25,903 nt of DNA from JANOBJ01 sp031411575 (GCA_031411575.1 JANOBJ010000324.1:1-25903); one strand, 5' to 3'. Numbered from the stretch's first letter, positions 7,671-15,448 are shown. Translations and numbers: made by a program. The notes: generated by a model from the letters alone, not told the origin.

Positions 7671-9212
7671 TCAAACCTCCCGGCGCAGCGCCGGAAACAG
7701 GATCACATCGCGGATGCTGGGGCTGTCGGTCAGCAGCATCATCAGCCGGTCGATGCCGATGCCGCAGCCGCCGGTGGGGGGCATGCCGTATTCGAGTGCG
7801 CGCACAAAATCATGGTCGTAGAACATGGCTTCGTCGTCGCCGCTGTCCTTGGCCGTGACCTGCGCCTGAAAGCGCGCGGCCTGGTCTTCGGCGTCGTTCA
7901 GCTCTGAAAACCCGTTGCCGAACTCGCGGCCGGTGATGTACAACTCGAACCGCTCCGTCACTTCGGGGCGGGTATCGTTGGCGCGCGCCAGCGGCGAGAT
8001 TTCGGTCGGGTGCTCCATGATGAAGGTGGGCTGCCAGAGCTTGTCCTCCACGGTCTCCTCGAAGTAGAACACCTGCAGGCTGGCCAGGCTGCGGGTGGAG
8101 AGCTTGTCTTTTTCCTCGGTCATGCCGAGCTTTTTCAGCGCGCTGGTCAGCCAGGCGGCGTCGTCCACGTGGGCGCCAGCCTCGGTGTGTTTGTGGATGG
8201 CCTCGCGGATCGTGAGGCGCTCGAACGGCTGGCTCAGGTCCACCGCGCGGCCCTGGTAGCTGAGCTGCAGCGAACCCGTGGCCTTGTGCGCCGCGTCGCG
8301 GATCAAGGCTTCGGTGAAGTCCATCAGATCGAGGTAATTCCAGTACGCCGCGTAGAACTCCATCATGGTGAACTCGGGGTTGTGGCGCACCGAGATGCCT
8401 TCGTTGCGATAACTTCTGTTGATCTCGAATACACGCTCGAAACCACCGACGATCAGGCGCTTCAGGTACAACTCGGGCGCGATGCGCAGGAACATTTCCT
8501 GGTCCAGCGCGTTGTGGTGGGTCTTGAACGGCTTGGCGTTGGCGCCACCGGGAATCGGGTGGAGCATCGGCGTTTCCACCTCGAGGAAACCGTTCGCCAC
8601 CATGAACTCGCGCATGCTGCTGACCGCCTTGCTGCGCGCCGTGAAGCGCTGGCGCGCGGTCTCGTCGGTCATCAGGTCCATATAGCGCTGCCGGTACTTG
8701 GTTTCCTGGTCGGCCATGCCATGAAACTTGTCGGGCATCGGCCGCAGACTCTTGGTCAGCAGGCGGATGTGGGTGGCGTGGATCGACAGCTCGCCGGTAC
8801 GCGTCTTGAACAGCTTGCCCTCGGCCGCCACGATGTCGCCCAGGTCCCAGTGCTTGAAGCGGGCGTACAGCTCTTCGCCGACATCGTCACGCGTCACATA
8901 CACCTGGAAACGGCCGGTCGAATCCTGCAGCGTAGCAAAGCTCGCCTTGCCCATCACGCGCTTGAGCATCATGCGGCCGGCGATCTTGGCGGTGGTGCCT
9001 TCGGCCGCCAGTGATTCGGGTTCTTTCTCGCCATGCGTGGCGAGCAGGGTGGCGGCGTGGCTGTCGGGCTTGAAGTCGTTCGGGAACGCCACGCCCTTGC
9101 CCTCGGCCTGCTGCTGGCGGATGGCTTTGAGTTTTTCGCGCCGCTCGGCCATCAGCTGGTTTTCGTCAATCGCTGCGGGAGCGGGGGCGGGAGCAGGGGT
9201 GTGATCAGACAT
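7671..9212 (-). CDS. lysS: Lysine--tRNA ligase, class II
   Basis: LysRS charges tRNA-Lys with lysine in the cytoplasm. The 513-aa protein from ATG 9212 has an anticodon-binding OB-fold (AGRMMLKRVMGKASFATLQD), then the class II catalytic core. Motif 2 is FRNEGISVRHNPEFTMMEFY and motif 3 is GIGIDRLMMLLTDS, both characteristic of bacterial LysS. The N-terminus has an Ala-Pro repeat (APAPAPAA) before the first helix. The frame opens upstream to a TTG at 9245, but ATG 9212 gives the normal length; no strong Shine-Dalgarno sequence precedes it. The gene is divergent from the glycan cluster on its 5' side and leads into the methyltransferase gene. Confidence 0.96.
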   Translation of the reverse strand: MSDHTPAPAPAPAAIDENQLMAERREKLKAIRQQQAEGKGVAFPNDFKPDSHAATLLATHGEKEPESLAAEGTTAKIAGRMMLKRVMGKASFATLQDSTGRFQVYVTRDDVGEELYARFKHWDLGDIVAAEGKLFKTRTGELSIHATHIRLLTKSLRPMPDKFHGMADQETKYRQRYMDLMTDETARQRFTARSKAVSSMREFMVANGFLEVETPMLHPIPGGANAKPFKTHHNALDQEMFLRIAPELYLKRLIVGGFERVFEINRSYRNEGISVRHNPEFTMMEFYAAYWNYLDLMDFTEALIRDAAHKATGSLQLSYQGRAVDLSQPFERLTIREAIHKHTEAGAHVDDAAWLTSALKKLGMTEEKDKLSTRSLASLQVFYFEETVEDKLWQPTFIMEHPTEISPLARANDTRPEVTERFELYITGREFGNGFSELNDAEDQAARFQAQVTAKDSGDDEAMFYDHDFVRALEYGMPPTGGCGIGIDRLMMLLTDSPSIRDVILFPALRREV

Positions 9213-9317
9213 GGGGTGTCGCGTGGAAGCGATTTTTCGGGCCAAAACCCGTCATTTTAGTTTTTTGGGCGAGCCCGCGCCCGCCGCCTGCGAACCGCGA
9301 TGAAGGGCGACTTGATA
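9213..9317. promoter_or_regulatory. Divergent lysS / murJ-like intergenic region
   Basis: This 105-bp region separates two divergent genes, so it probably contains promoters for both lysS and the long glycan operon. On the minus strand a TAAAAT hexamer (complement of 9254-9259) lies 42-47 bases before the lysS ATG and could be a -10 box. I do not see a convincing -35 at proper spacing, and no clear plus-strand promoter. Confidence 0.35.
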
Positions 9318-10820
9318 ATGGCGCCCATGTTCTTGAAAGCTGGAGCCCTGTCGCTGGCGTTGCTGCTGGCCAGCCGCCTGCTGGGTTTGGTGCGTGAATC
9401 GGCTCAGGCGGCAGCGTTTGGCACCACCGGCCTGGCGGACGCCGCCGTGCTGATGCTTACCCTGCCCGACTGGCTGACCGGCGTGCTGGCCAGCGGCGCG
9501 CTGGCCTATGTGCTGCTGCCGCATTGGGCGCAGCAAAGCCCGGAACAGCAGGCCGCGACCCAGCGGCGCGTGGCGCGCGCGCTGATCGTGGGTGGCGTGA
9601 TGCTCGCGGCCTTGCTCGCCTGGCAGCGCGACGCCGTGCTGGAGGTGCTGGCGCCGGGCCTGTCACCGGCTCTGCGCGTGGCGGCGTCACACGGCCTGCT
9701 GTGGAGCGCGCTTGCCGTGCCCGCCGCGCTGCTGGCCGCGCTGTGGACCACGCGCCTGCAGCATGAGCGCGACTTCACCGGGATGTATGGCGCCAACCTG
9801 GTGGTCAACGCCGTGGTGGTGTTAGCTATATTGTTAATAGCAAACTATGACCATCCGACAGGGACTTTGGCGCTATTGGGCATGGGATTGATGGCGGCAA
9901 TGGCTTTGCGGCTGGTCTGGCTGGCGCTGCGGCTGCCACAGCCCGCGCGCAACCGCGAGATGGCTACGGCCGTGCCCGCAGGCTGGCCGGCGGTGCCGGT
10001 GTGGGCCTGGGCCGTGCTGGCGGCCGGCTTGCCGCTGGCCCTGCCGTTTGCCGCGCGTTCGGTGGCGTCACAGGCGGGCGAGGGCGCGCTGGCCACGTTC
10101 AATTACGCCTGGAAGCTGGTCGAGCTGCCGCTGGTGCTGGCGATCCAGCTGGTAGCGAGCCTGGCGTTTCCGGCCATCACGCGCGCGCTGGCCGGGCGGG
10201 ATGATGCCGCGCACGCTGTGCAGGGCGACGAAGCCGCGCACGCTGTGCGCGGGGCCTTCGCGCTGGCGTGGACGCTGGCGTGTGCCTGCGCGGCCGGGCT
10301 GATTGTCGCGGCACCGGCGGTGGCGCAACTGCTGTTTGGCTGGGGACGCATGAGCCCGGCCGCGATCGCGCAGGTGGCCCAGTGGGGCGCGGCGGGCGCC
10401 TGGGGGCTGCTGCCGCAGGCGCTGATCGCGGTGGCACTCACGGTGCTTGCCGCGCGCGGGCGCATGCACGCGGCGGTGCTGGCCTATGCCGTGGCGCTGG
10501 CGCTGCTGCTGGCGGCGGGCGCAGCCGGTGTGCACGACGGCGCGCGCCTCATGCTGCTGCTGAATGCGCTGCTGGCGGGCGTGGCCGTGGCGTGCGTGCT
10601 GGCGCTGGGGGCACCGGCGCGCGCGTGGCTGCCGTGGCGCGCCATGGGTGCAAGCCTGGGCGGGCTGCTGGTGGTGGCGCTGCTCCAAATGGGGGGTTCG
10701 ACCCTGATTTTGATGCTCAACTGGCCTGTGGTCCTTGCTGTTGGGTCATTTATTGCTATATTATTAATAGCATTTACCTGGTGGGTGGCGCCTGATCTGC
10801 GGGCCGCGCTGCGGCGATAA
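9318..10820 (+). CDS. MurJ-family (MOP superfamily) lipid-linked glycan flippase
   Basis: The protein of about 500 aa is almost entirely hydrophobic, with roughly 14 predicted transmembrane segments, and begins like MurJ (ASRLLGLVRE). MurJ flips lipid II across the inner membrane. Aligned by eye with E. coli MurJ, Arg18, Arg24 and Asp39 have counterparts here (Arg20, Arg26, Asp41), but essential Arg52 is replaced by Thr54 (LPDWLTG against LPNLLRR). A 16-bp repeat gives an in-frame AAHAV duplication (10206-10248). Two 41-bp AT-rich elements lie within the gene. It heads the glycan cluster, so it may flip a lipid-linked oligosaccharide instead of lipid II. The start is uncertain: ATG at 9300, 9318 and 9327 are all in frame, and AAGGG precedes 9318. 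Confidence 0.82.
   Translation: MAPMFLKAGALSLALLLASRLLGLVRESAQAAAFGTTGLADAAVLMLTLPDWLTGVLASGALAYVLLPHWAQQSPEQQAATQRRVARALIVGGVMLAALLAWQRDAVLEVLAPGLSPALRVAASHGLLWSALAVPAALLAALWTTRLQHERDFTGMYGANLVVNAVVVLAILLIANYDHPTGTLALLGMGLMAAMALRLVWLALRLPQPARNREMATAVPAGWPAVPVWAWAVLAAGLPLALPFAARSVASQAGEGALATFNYAWKLVELPLVLAIQLVASLAFPAITRALAGRDDAAHAVQGDEAAHAVRGAFALAWTLACACAAGLIVAAPAVAQLLFGWGRMSPAAIAQVAQWGAAGAWGLLPQALIAVALTVLAARGRMHAAVLAYAVALALLLAAGAAGVHDGARLMLLLNALLAGVAVACVLALGAPARAWLPWRAMGASLGGLLVVALLQMGGSTLILMLNWPVVLAVGSFIAILLIAFTWWVAPDLRAALRR
9825..9865 (+). repeat. 41-bp AT-rich hairpin element, copy 3 (inside murJ-like gene)
   Basis: GCTAT, ATTGTTA and ATAGC form a perfect 5-7-5 hairpin. Five bases later comes ATGACC, and nine bases after that GGAC. 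It is in the same orientation and codon phase as the era copy; the two share ACAGGGAC/GCAGGGAC at the 3' end. It encodes AILLIANYDHPTGT within a transmembrane segment and the following loop. Confidence 0.82.
10206..10248 (+). repeat. Short direct repeat inside the murJ-like gene
   Basis: The 16-bp sequence GCCGCGCACGCTGTGC occurs at 10206-10221 and again at 10233-10248, offset by 27 bp. The shift keeps frame and duplicates the peptide AAHAV with GDE between the copies. It lies in a predicted hydrophilic loop and may vary in copy number between strains. Confidence 0.75.
10731..10771 (-). repeat. 41-bp AT-rich hairpin element, copy 4 (3' end of murJ-like gene)
   Basis: On the minus strand it reads GCTAT, TAATAAT, ATAGC, five bases, ATGACC, nine bases and GGAC. 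Its last part, CAACAGCAAGGAC, closely resembles the era copy (CACTGGCAGGGAC). It encodes part of the last transmembrane helix (SFIAILLIA) in the opposite orientation to copy 3. Confidence 0.82.
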
Positions 10821-10848
10821 TTGGTGCTGCTGCTTACGGCCTCGACGC

Positions 10849-11664
10849 ATGATTGACCTGATCCAGATCACCAACGACCCCGCCTTTGCGCGCCGCTGCG
10901 ACGCGCTGCCGGGCGTGCGCCTGTTCGTCGATCTGGAGCGGCTGGGCAAGGCCGAGCGGCAGGCCGGGCGCAACACCTTCATCAGCGCCCACCAGCTCGG
11001 CGATGTCGGCCGCATCAAGGCGGCCTTAAGGCAATCCCGTCTGATGGTCCGCGTCAACCCGATGAACAGTGCTACCAAAAGCGAAGTGGATGCGGTGCTG
11101 GCGCAGGGCGCAGACCTGCTGATGCTGCCGATGTTCAGCACGCCCGCCGAGCTGACGGCGTTTGCCGGCATCGTGGCCGGTCGCTGCGCCATCGTCGCGC
11201 TGCTGGAAACCGCCGGCGCGCTTGAAACGCTGGACCAATGGATCACCACGCCGGGGCTGGCCGAGGTGTACGTCGGCCTGAACGATCTGCACCTGTCGCT
11301 GGGCCAGCGCTTCATGTTCGAGCCGCTCGCGCTCGGGCTGGTGGACCGGGTGGCCGCAGCAGCCCGAGCGCAGGGTCTGCGCTTCGGTTTTGGCGGGATC
11401 GCGCGGCTTGACCAGGGGCTGCTGCCGGGGCGCGATGTGCTGGCTGAACACCTGCGGCTGGGTTCGCAGGCGGTGATCCTCTCGCGCACCTTCCACGAGC
11501 AGGGCGACGCGGCGTTTGAGCAGCAGGTGGCGGCCTTGCGCACGGCCGAAGCGCAACTGGCCAGTCGCACGCCGACGCAGATCGAGGCCGACCGCAACCG
11601 CATTGCCGGAGTCATCCAGGGCATTGCGGACGGCATGCGCGCGGCGCCAGGGGTGGCGGTTTGA
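10849..11664 (+). CDS. HpcH/HpaI-type aldolase / citrate lyase family protein
   Basis: This 271-aa protein looks like the PEP/pyruvate-superfamily TIM barrels of the HpcH/HpaI aldolase and citrate lyase beta-chain group. Visible family features are LMVRVNPMN, GADLLMLPMFSTPAEL, ALLETAGALETL and VGLNDLHLSLG, followed by GFGGIARLDQG. These fit a metal-dependent lyase acting on a 2-oxo acid, but the substrate is not evident. It sits 28 bp after the flippase and its stop overlaps the start of the phosphoglycosyl transferase (TTGA), so it probably belongs to the glycan operon. A role in making or modifying a keto-acid component of the glycan is inference only. Confidence 0.78.
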   Translation: MIDLIQITNDPAFARRCDALPGVRLFVDLERLGKAERQAGRNTFISAHQLGDVGRIKAALRQSRLMVRVNPMNSATKSEVDAVLAQGADLLMLPMFSTPAELTAFAGIVAGRCAIVALLETAGALETLDQWITTPGLAEVYVGLNDLHLSLGQRFMFEPLALGLVDRVAAAARAQGLRFGFGGIARLDQGLLPGRDVLAEHLRLGSQAVILSRTFHEQGDAAFEQQVAALRTAEAQLASRTPTQIEADRNRIAGVIQGIADGMRAAPGVAV

Positions 11665-12215
11665 AGCGGGCGATGGATGTGCTGCTGTCGCTGGTCGCCC
11701 TGGTGATGTTGAGCCCCGTGCTGGCGGCCACGGCCGTGGCGATCGCGGCTGAAAGCGGGTGGCCGGTGCTGTTCCGCCAGACGCGACTGGGCTTGAACGG
11801 CCAGTCTTTCGGCATGTTCAAATTTCGCAGCATGGTGAAGAACGCAGCTGCCATTGGCCCGTACTTCACGTCGAACGACGACCCGCGCATCACACGCGTG
11901 GGCCGCTTCATCCGCCGCACCAGCCTGGACGAGTTGCCGCAACTCTTCAATGTGCTGACCGGCGACATGAGCTTGGTGGGCCCGCGGCCCGATGTGCCGG
12001 CGCAGCGCAGTCTGTACGTTGATGCCGACTGGGCGCAGCGCTGCAGCGTGCGCCCCGGCATCACCGGTCTGGCGCAGGCCAAGATCCGTTCGGGAGGCAG
12101 CGAAGGCGAACGCCTCGCGCTCGATCTGCGGTACACCCGCGAGCAATCGCTCTGGCTGGATCTCAAAATCCTGTGGTGGACGCTGGGTCGCCTGTCCGGA
12201 AAGGGGAGCAACTGA
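11661..12215 (+). CDS. PglC-like monotopic phosphoglycosyl transferase
   Basis: The 184-aa protein is a small bacterial sugar transferase that would move a phospho-sugar from a UDP-sugar to undecaprenyl phosphate, starting glycan assembly at the inner membrane. An N-terminal hydrophobic segment (residues 6-30) serves as the membrane anchor. The catalytic Asp-Glu pair is Asp90-Glu91 in RRTSLDELPQLFNVL, followed by GDMSLVGPRPDVP and RPGITGLAQ. It has the minimal PglC-like size, without the extra N-terminal domain of WbaP-type enzymes. The start is TTG 11661, overlapping the aldolase stop and preceded by AGGGG at seven bases. The next in-frame ATG would cut off the typical MKR beginning. Confidence 0.93.
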   Translation: MKRAMDVLLSLVALVMLSPVLAATAVAIAAESGWPVLFRQTRLGLNGQSFGMFKFRSMVKNAAAIGPYFTSNDDPRITRVGRFIRRTSLDELPQLFNVLTGDMSLVGPRPDVPAQRSLYVDADWAQRCSVRPGITGLAQAKIRSGGSEGERLALDLRYTREQSLWLDLKILWWTLGRLSGKGSN

Positions 12216-12293
12216 TGAATCCCCACGGTCATTTCGCTTACGGCCCCCCGAGGGGGAGCTCAATGCCGTTCGGGCGGCAGGGCGGGCACTGAG
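12216..12293 (+). repeat. REP-like GC-rich hairpin sequence between pgl-type transferase and asnB
   Basis: This 78-bp gap contains CCCC-CGAG-GGGG (12245-12256) and then GCCG-TTCGGG-CGGC (12265-12278), two short hairpins in tandem. I recall similar sequences, with a C-run/G-run palindrome followed by a GGGCGGC segment, as common intergenic repeats in Comamonadaceae. No T-run follows, so it is more likely a repeat than a terminator. It could lower expression of genes downstream within the operon. Confidence 0.5.
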
Positions 12294-14096
12294 ATGTGCG
12301 GCATCTTCGGCTATTGGGACCGCAGGCGGCAGCCGCTGCCCGAAACGGCGTTGACCGCCATGGCGCAGTCACTGGTGCACCGCGGCCCGGATGACGAGGG
12401 CATCTGGCACCAGCCGCAGCGCGGCGTGGCCGTCGGCAACCGGCGCCTCTCGATCATCGATATTGGCGGCGGGCACCAGCCGTTTGTGAGTGACGACGGC
12501 CAGGTGGCGGTGGTACAGAACGGCGAGATCTTCAACTACATCGAACTCGCCGCTGAGCTGCGCGCGCAGGGCGTGCAGCTCAGGACCGCGTCAGATACCG
12601 AGGTGATCCTGCGGCTGTATGAACGCGAAGGCATGGCGTTTGTCAGCAAGCTCAACGGCATGTTCGCCATCGCGATCGACGACGCGCGCGAGGACGCGTT
12701 GATCCTGGTTCGCGACCGGATAGGCGTCAAACCGCTGTACATCGCCGACGATGGACAGCGCATGTGCTTTGGATCGGAAATCAAGGCACTTTTGGCACTA
12801 AATGTGCCTGATGTCCGCATGCAGCGGTCATTGAATGCTATAGATAGTATAGCAATTGACCACTACCTCACGTTCAACTACATCCCCGCGCCGTGGACGA
12901 TTTACCAGGGCGTACGCCATGTGATGCCGGGCACCTGGATGAAATTCACCCGTGCCGGGCAGGTGCAGACGCAGCGCTGGTGGAGCCTGGCCGACCAGCG
13001 TGAGCGCGACTATCGTTTTGACGACTGGGCTGCCGAATTCATGGCCATCCTGGACGACGCGACCCACATCCGCCTGCGCGCGGACGTGCCGTGGGGGGCT
13101 TTCCTGTCAGGCGGAGTCGATTCCAGCACCATCGTCGGCCTGATGGCGCGCCACGTGCAGGCGCCGGTCAAGACCTTCTGCATCGGCTTTGACGACCCGC
13201 GCTACGACGAATCGGCTTTTGCCTCGCAGGCGGCGCAACGCTTTGGTTGCCAGCACACCAGCGAAGTCGCCGAGCTCAACATGCTGGCGCGCTGGCCCAA
13301 GGTGCTGTGGCACCTCGACCAGCCACACGGCGACGCGTCCTTCATGCCGACGCTGCGCGTGAGCGAGCTGGCAGCCAGGCACGTGAAAGTGGTACTGACG
13401 GGCGACGGCGGTGACGAGCTGTTCGCCGGCTATGACAAATATGCTGCTTTCTTTGCCCGGCCCGATGCTGCGAGTCTGGGCAATGATGCCTTCCAGCGGA
13501 CGTATTTCGACTCGATCTCGCTGTTCACGCCCCATGCCAAGCGCGCCCTGTACCGACCCGAGGTACAACGCCAGTTGGCGGGCGTCGACAGCTTCGCCAG
13601 TGCTGCCAAGCCCTGGCTGGACGAGGCGCAGCACTTTGACCGCGTCAACCAGGCGCTGTACCTGGACATGCAGCTGCTGCTGTCGGGCAATAACCTGGTC
13701 AAGCCGGATCGCATGGGCATGGCGGTGAGCATCGAGGCGCGCACACCTTTTCTCGACTGGCGCATGATGGAATTCGCCTTCCGCTCGCGCGGCGCCACCA
13801 AGCTCAGCCCGACCGGTGACAAGAAGCACTGGTTCAAGCAAGCCGCCGCGCCGCTCATCGGTGACGATCTGGCCCATCGCAAGAAGCAGATGTTCACCGT
13901 GCCAATCGGCGACTGGTTCCGGGGGGAAAGCTACAACTGGCTGCGTGACGCGCTACAAAAAAGCGAGCTATTGACGCAGTATTTGCAAGGCCCCGCAGTC
14001 GTTTCCATGCTGGAGCGGCATCGTGACGGCAACGCCAACTACACGCGCGAATTGCGGGCGTTGGCAGCGCTGGCGCTGTGGGAAAGGACGCTATGA
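12294..14096 (+). CDS. asnB: Asparagine synthase-like glutamine amidotransferase
   Basis: At 600 aa this has the two domains of AsnB. The N-terminal Ntn glutaminase begins with the nucleophile Cys2 (MCGIFGYWD) and includes HRGPDDEG, GNRRLSIID and QNGEIFNYIEL. The C-terminal synthetase has the PP-loop AFLSGGVDSSTI (about residues 267-278) and VVLTGDGGDELFAGY. AsnB makes asparagine from aspartate, glutamine and ATP. Homologues in polysaccharide clusters are often thought to amidate sugar acids instead, and the location here suggests that. The 3' end overlaps the next gene by ATGA. One clear 41-bp AT-rich element and one degenerate copy lie inside it. Confidence 0.9.
   Translation: MCGIFGYWDRRRQPLPETALTAMAQSLVHRGPDDEGIWHQPQRGVAVGNRRLSIIDIGGGHQPFVSDDGQVAVVQNGEIFNYIELAAELRAQGVQLRTASDTEVILRLYEREGMAFVSKLNGMFAIAIDDAREDALILVRDRIGVKPLYIADDGQRMCFGSEIKALLALNVPDVRMQRSLNAIDSIAIDHYLTFNYIPAPWTIYQGVRHVMPGTWMKFTRAGQVQTQRWWSLADQRERDYRFDDWAAEFMAILDDATHIRLRADVPWGAFLSGGVDSSTIVGLMARHVQAPVKTFCIGFDDPRYDESAFASQAAQRFGCQHTSEVAELNMLARWPKVLWHLDQPHGDASFMPTLRVSELAARHVKVVLTGDGGDELFAGYDKYAAFFARPDAASLGNDAFQRTYFDSISLFTPHAKRALYRPEVQRQLAGVDSFASAAKPWLDEAQHFDRVNQALYLDMQLLLSGNNLVKPDRMGMAVSIEARTPFLDWRMMEFAFRSRGATKLSPTGDKKHWFKQAAAPLIGDDLAHRKKQMFTVPIGDWFRGESYNWLRDALQKSELLTQYLQGPAVVSMLERHRDGNANYTRELRALAALALWERTL
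12813..12853 (-). repeat. 41-bp AT-rich hairpin element, copy 5 (inside asnB)
   Basis: On the minus strand: GCTAT, ACTATCT, ATAGC, five bases, ATGACC, nine bases, GGAC. The stem is perfect. On the coding strand it encodes a stretch including LNAIDSIA, between the glutaminase and synthetase domains. The spacing is identical to the other copies. Confidence 0.8.
13952..13992 (+). repeat. Possible degenerate 41-bp element, copy 6 (3' part of asnB)
   Basis: It begins GCTAC-AAAAAAG like the era copy, but the right arm is CGAGC instead of GTAGC. The ATGACC box is not kept. TTGCAAGGCC near the end aligns with GCAGGGAC of era and GCAAGGAC of copy 4 at the right spacing. It is either a decayed copy or chance. 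Confidence 0.35.
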
Positions 14097-15415
14097 GCGG
14101 CATTGCCAGTCCCATTGCAAAGCAGGGCCGCACCGCACTGTTTGTCACCTATGGTGGCGGGCACATCGGTATGGTGCTGCCCGTGATTCACGCGCTCAAG
14201 ACCGTGGCGCCGGACGTAACCTGCGTGCTGCTCGCGCTCACCACGGGCTATGCCAAGGCGGTGGCCGCGGGTGCTTCGCCGCTGGGCTACAAGGATCTGT
14301 TGCACCTAGTGGACGCTACGCGCGTGCGAGAGTGGGGGCGTCGGCTGCATGCGGGCAATTCCAGCCCCGACGTCAGTGAGGAAGAGTCGATCGCCTATGT
14401 GGGCATCAACTACCTCGATCTGATCGAGCAGCATGGCGAAGACGGCGCCGCCGCGGTCTACGCCAAAGAGGGCCGCTACGGATTCCGGCCGATCCACTTC
14501 ATGCGCCGGTTGATCGACCAGATCCAGCCCGATGTGGTGGTGGCCACCAACTCGCCGCGCACCGAGCAGGCTGCGCTGGAGGTGGCCGTGGAGCGCGGTG
14601 TTCCCAGCATCGGAATGGTGGATTTGTTCGGCTTGGATAGCGATACCTACGTCATGCGCGCCGTCAAACCCGCATGGACCTGCGTGATCTCCGAGGCGGT
14701 ACGCGAGCGTCTGATCCACCGGGGCTTTGCCGCGTCCGGCGTTCAGGTCACGGGCAATCCGGCGTTTGATGGCCTGTTTGACCCCGTGAACCGGGAGCGC
14801 GCGGCGGCGTTTCTTGACAGCAGGGGCTGGGCGGGCAAGCAGGTGGTCTTTTTCGCCGGCAACTGGGAGCCGTACGCGCATCCCGCGACCGATGTGCCGG
14901 CTGGCCGCCACTTGCCGCTGGCGATCGAGGAGGTGTTGCGGGATTTCGTTCGCGCGCGACCTGACACCGCGCTGATCCTGCGCTATCACCCGGGCGACTG
15001 GTTCGAGTACCCGCGCCAGACCCCTGAGCCCCATGTGCATTTCAGCGAACCACCCAACGAGCCGATCCACCCGCTGATCCTGGCTGCCAGTGTGGTGGTG
15101 GTGACCACCTCCACGGTTGGCCTGGAGTCGGCGGTGGCCGGCAAGCCGGTGGTGTCGGTCGAAAACGCGCCATCGGCCCATATCTGGTTCAGCCTGGCCG
15201 AACTGGGCGTGTCGTACTCCAGCCCGACGCCGCACGATTTGCCAGCCACGCTGGACCGTGTGCTGGAGTCGCCCGAACCCATGCGCGGCTATGCGTCGGA
15301 TGGCCAAGCCGGTCAACGGGTGGCCAGAGTGGTGGTGCAGGCGCTGGATTCATCCCGAAATGAGGCCTATTTCCAACATCCCGCAGCGAAACCTGGCCCC
15401 GGTCGCCGAAAATGA
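14093..15415 (+). CDS. GT-B-like glycosyltransferase candidate
   Basis: The 440-aa protein shows two Rossmann-like halves. The N-terminal half begins ALFVTYGGGHIGMVLPVIHAL, a glycine/His loop as in GT-B enzymes and UDP-GlcNAc 2-epimerase-like proteins. The C-terminal half has VVFFAGNWEPYAHP, ALILRYHPGDWFEYPR and VVTTSTVGLESAVAGKPVV, resembling the nucleotide-sugar binding region of GT-B folds. I cannot place it in a named family. Lying between asnB and pseB, it may be the transferase that adds pseudaminic acid or a neighbouring sugar. The start ATG 14093 overlaps the asnB stop and has AAAGGA four bases upstream. The frame opens earlier at GTG 14078, which is less likely. Confidence 0.72.
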   Translation: MSGIASPIAKQGRTALFVTYGGGHIGMVLPVIHALKTVAPDVTCVLLALTTGYAKAVAAGASPLGYKDLLHLVDATRVREWGRRLHAGNSSPDVSEEESIAYVGINYLDLIEQHGEDGAAAVYAKEGRYGFRPIHFMRRLIDQIQPDVVVATNSPRTEQAALEVAVERGVPSIGMVDLFGLDSDTYVMRAVKPAWTCVISEAVRERLIHRGFAASGVQVTGNPAFDGLFDPVNRERAAAFLDSRGWAGKQVVFFAGNWEPYAHPATDVPAGRHLPLAIEEVLRDFVRARPDTALILRYHPGDWFEYPRQTPEPHVHFSEPPNEPIHPLILAASVVVVTTSTVGLESAVAGKPVVSVENAPSAHIWFSLAELGVSYSSPTPHDLPATLDRVLESPEPMRGYASDGQAGQRVARVVVQALDSSRNEAYFQHPAAKPGPGRRK

Positions 15416-15448
15416 CGGTTTTACGTTCGCCGACCACGCACCACGTTC

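Noticed and set aside
10764..12263. 499-codon antisense frame over the aldolase and phosphoglycosyl transferase
   Set aside because: Low-complexity Ser/Arg/Ala translation that spans two well-supported genes and a spacer; a GC-bias shadow.
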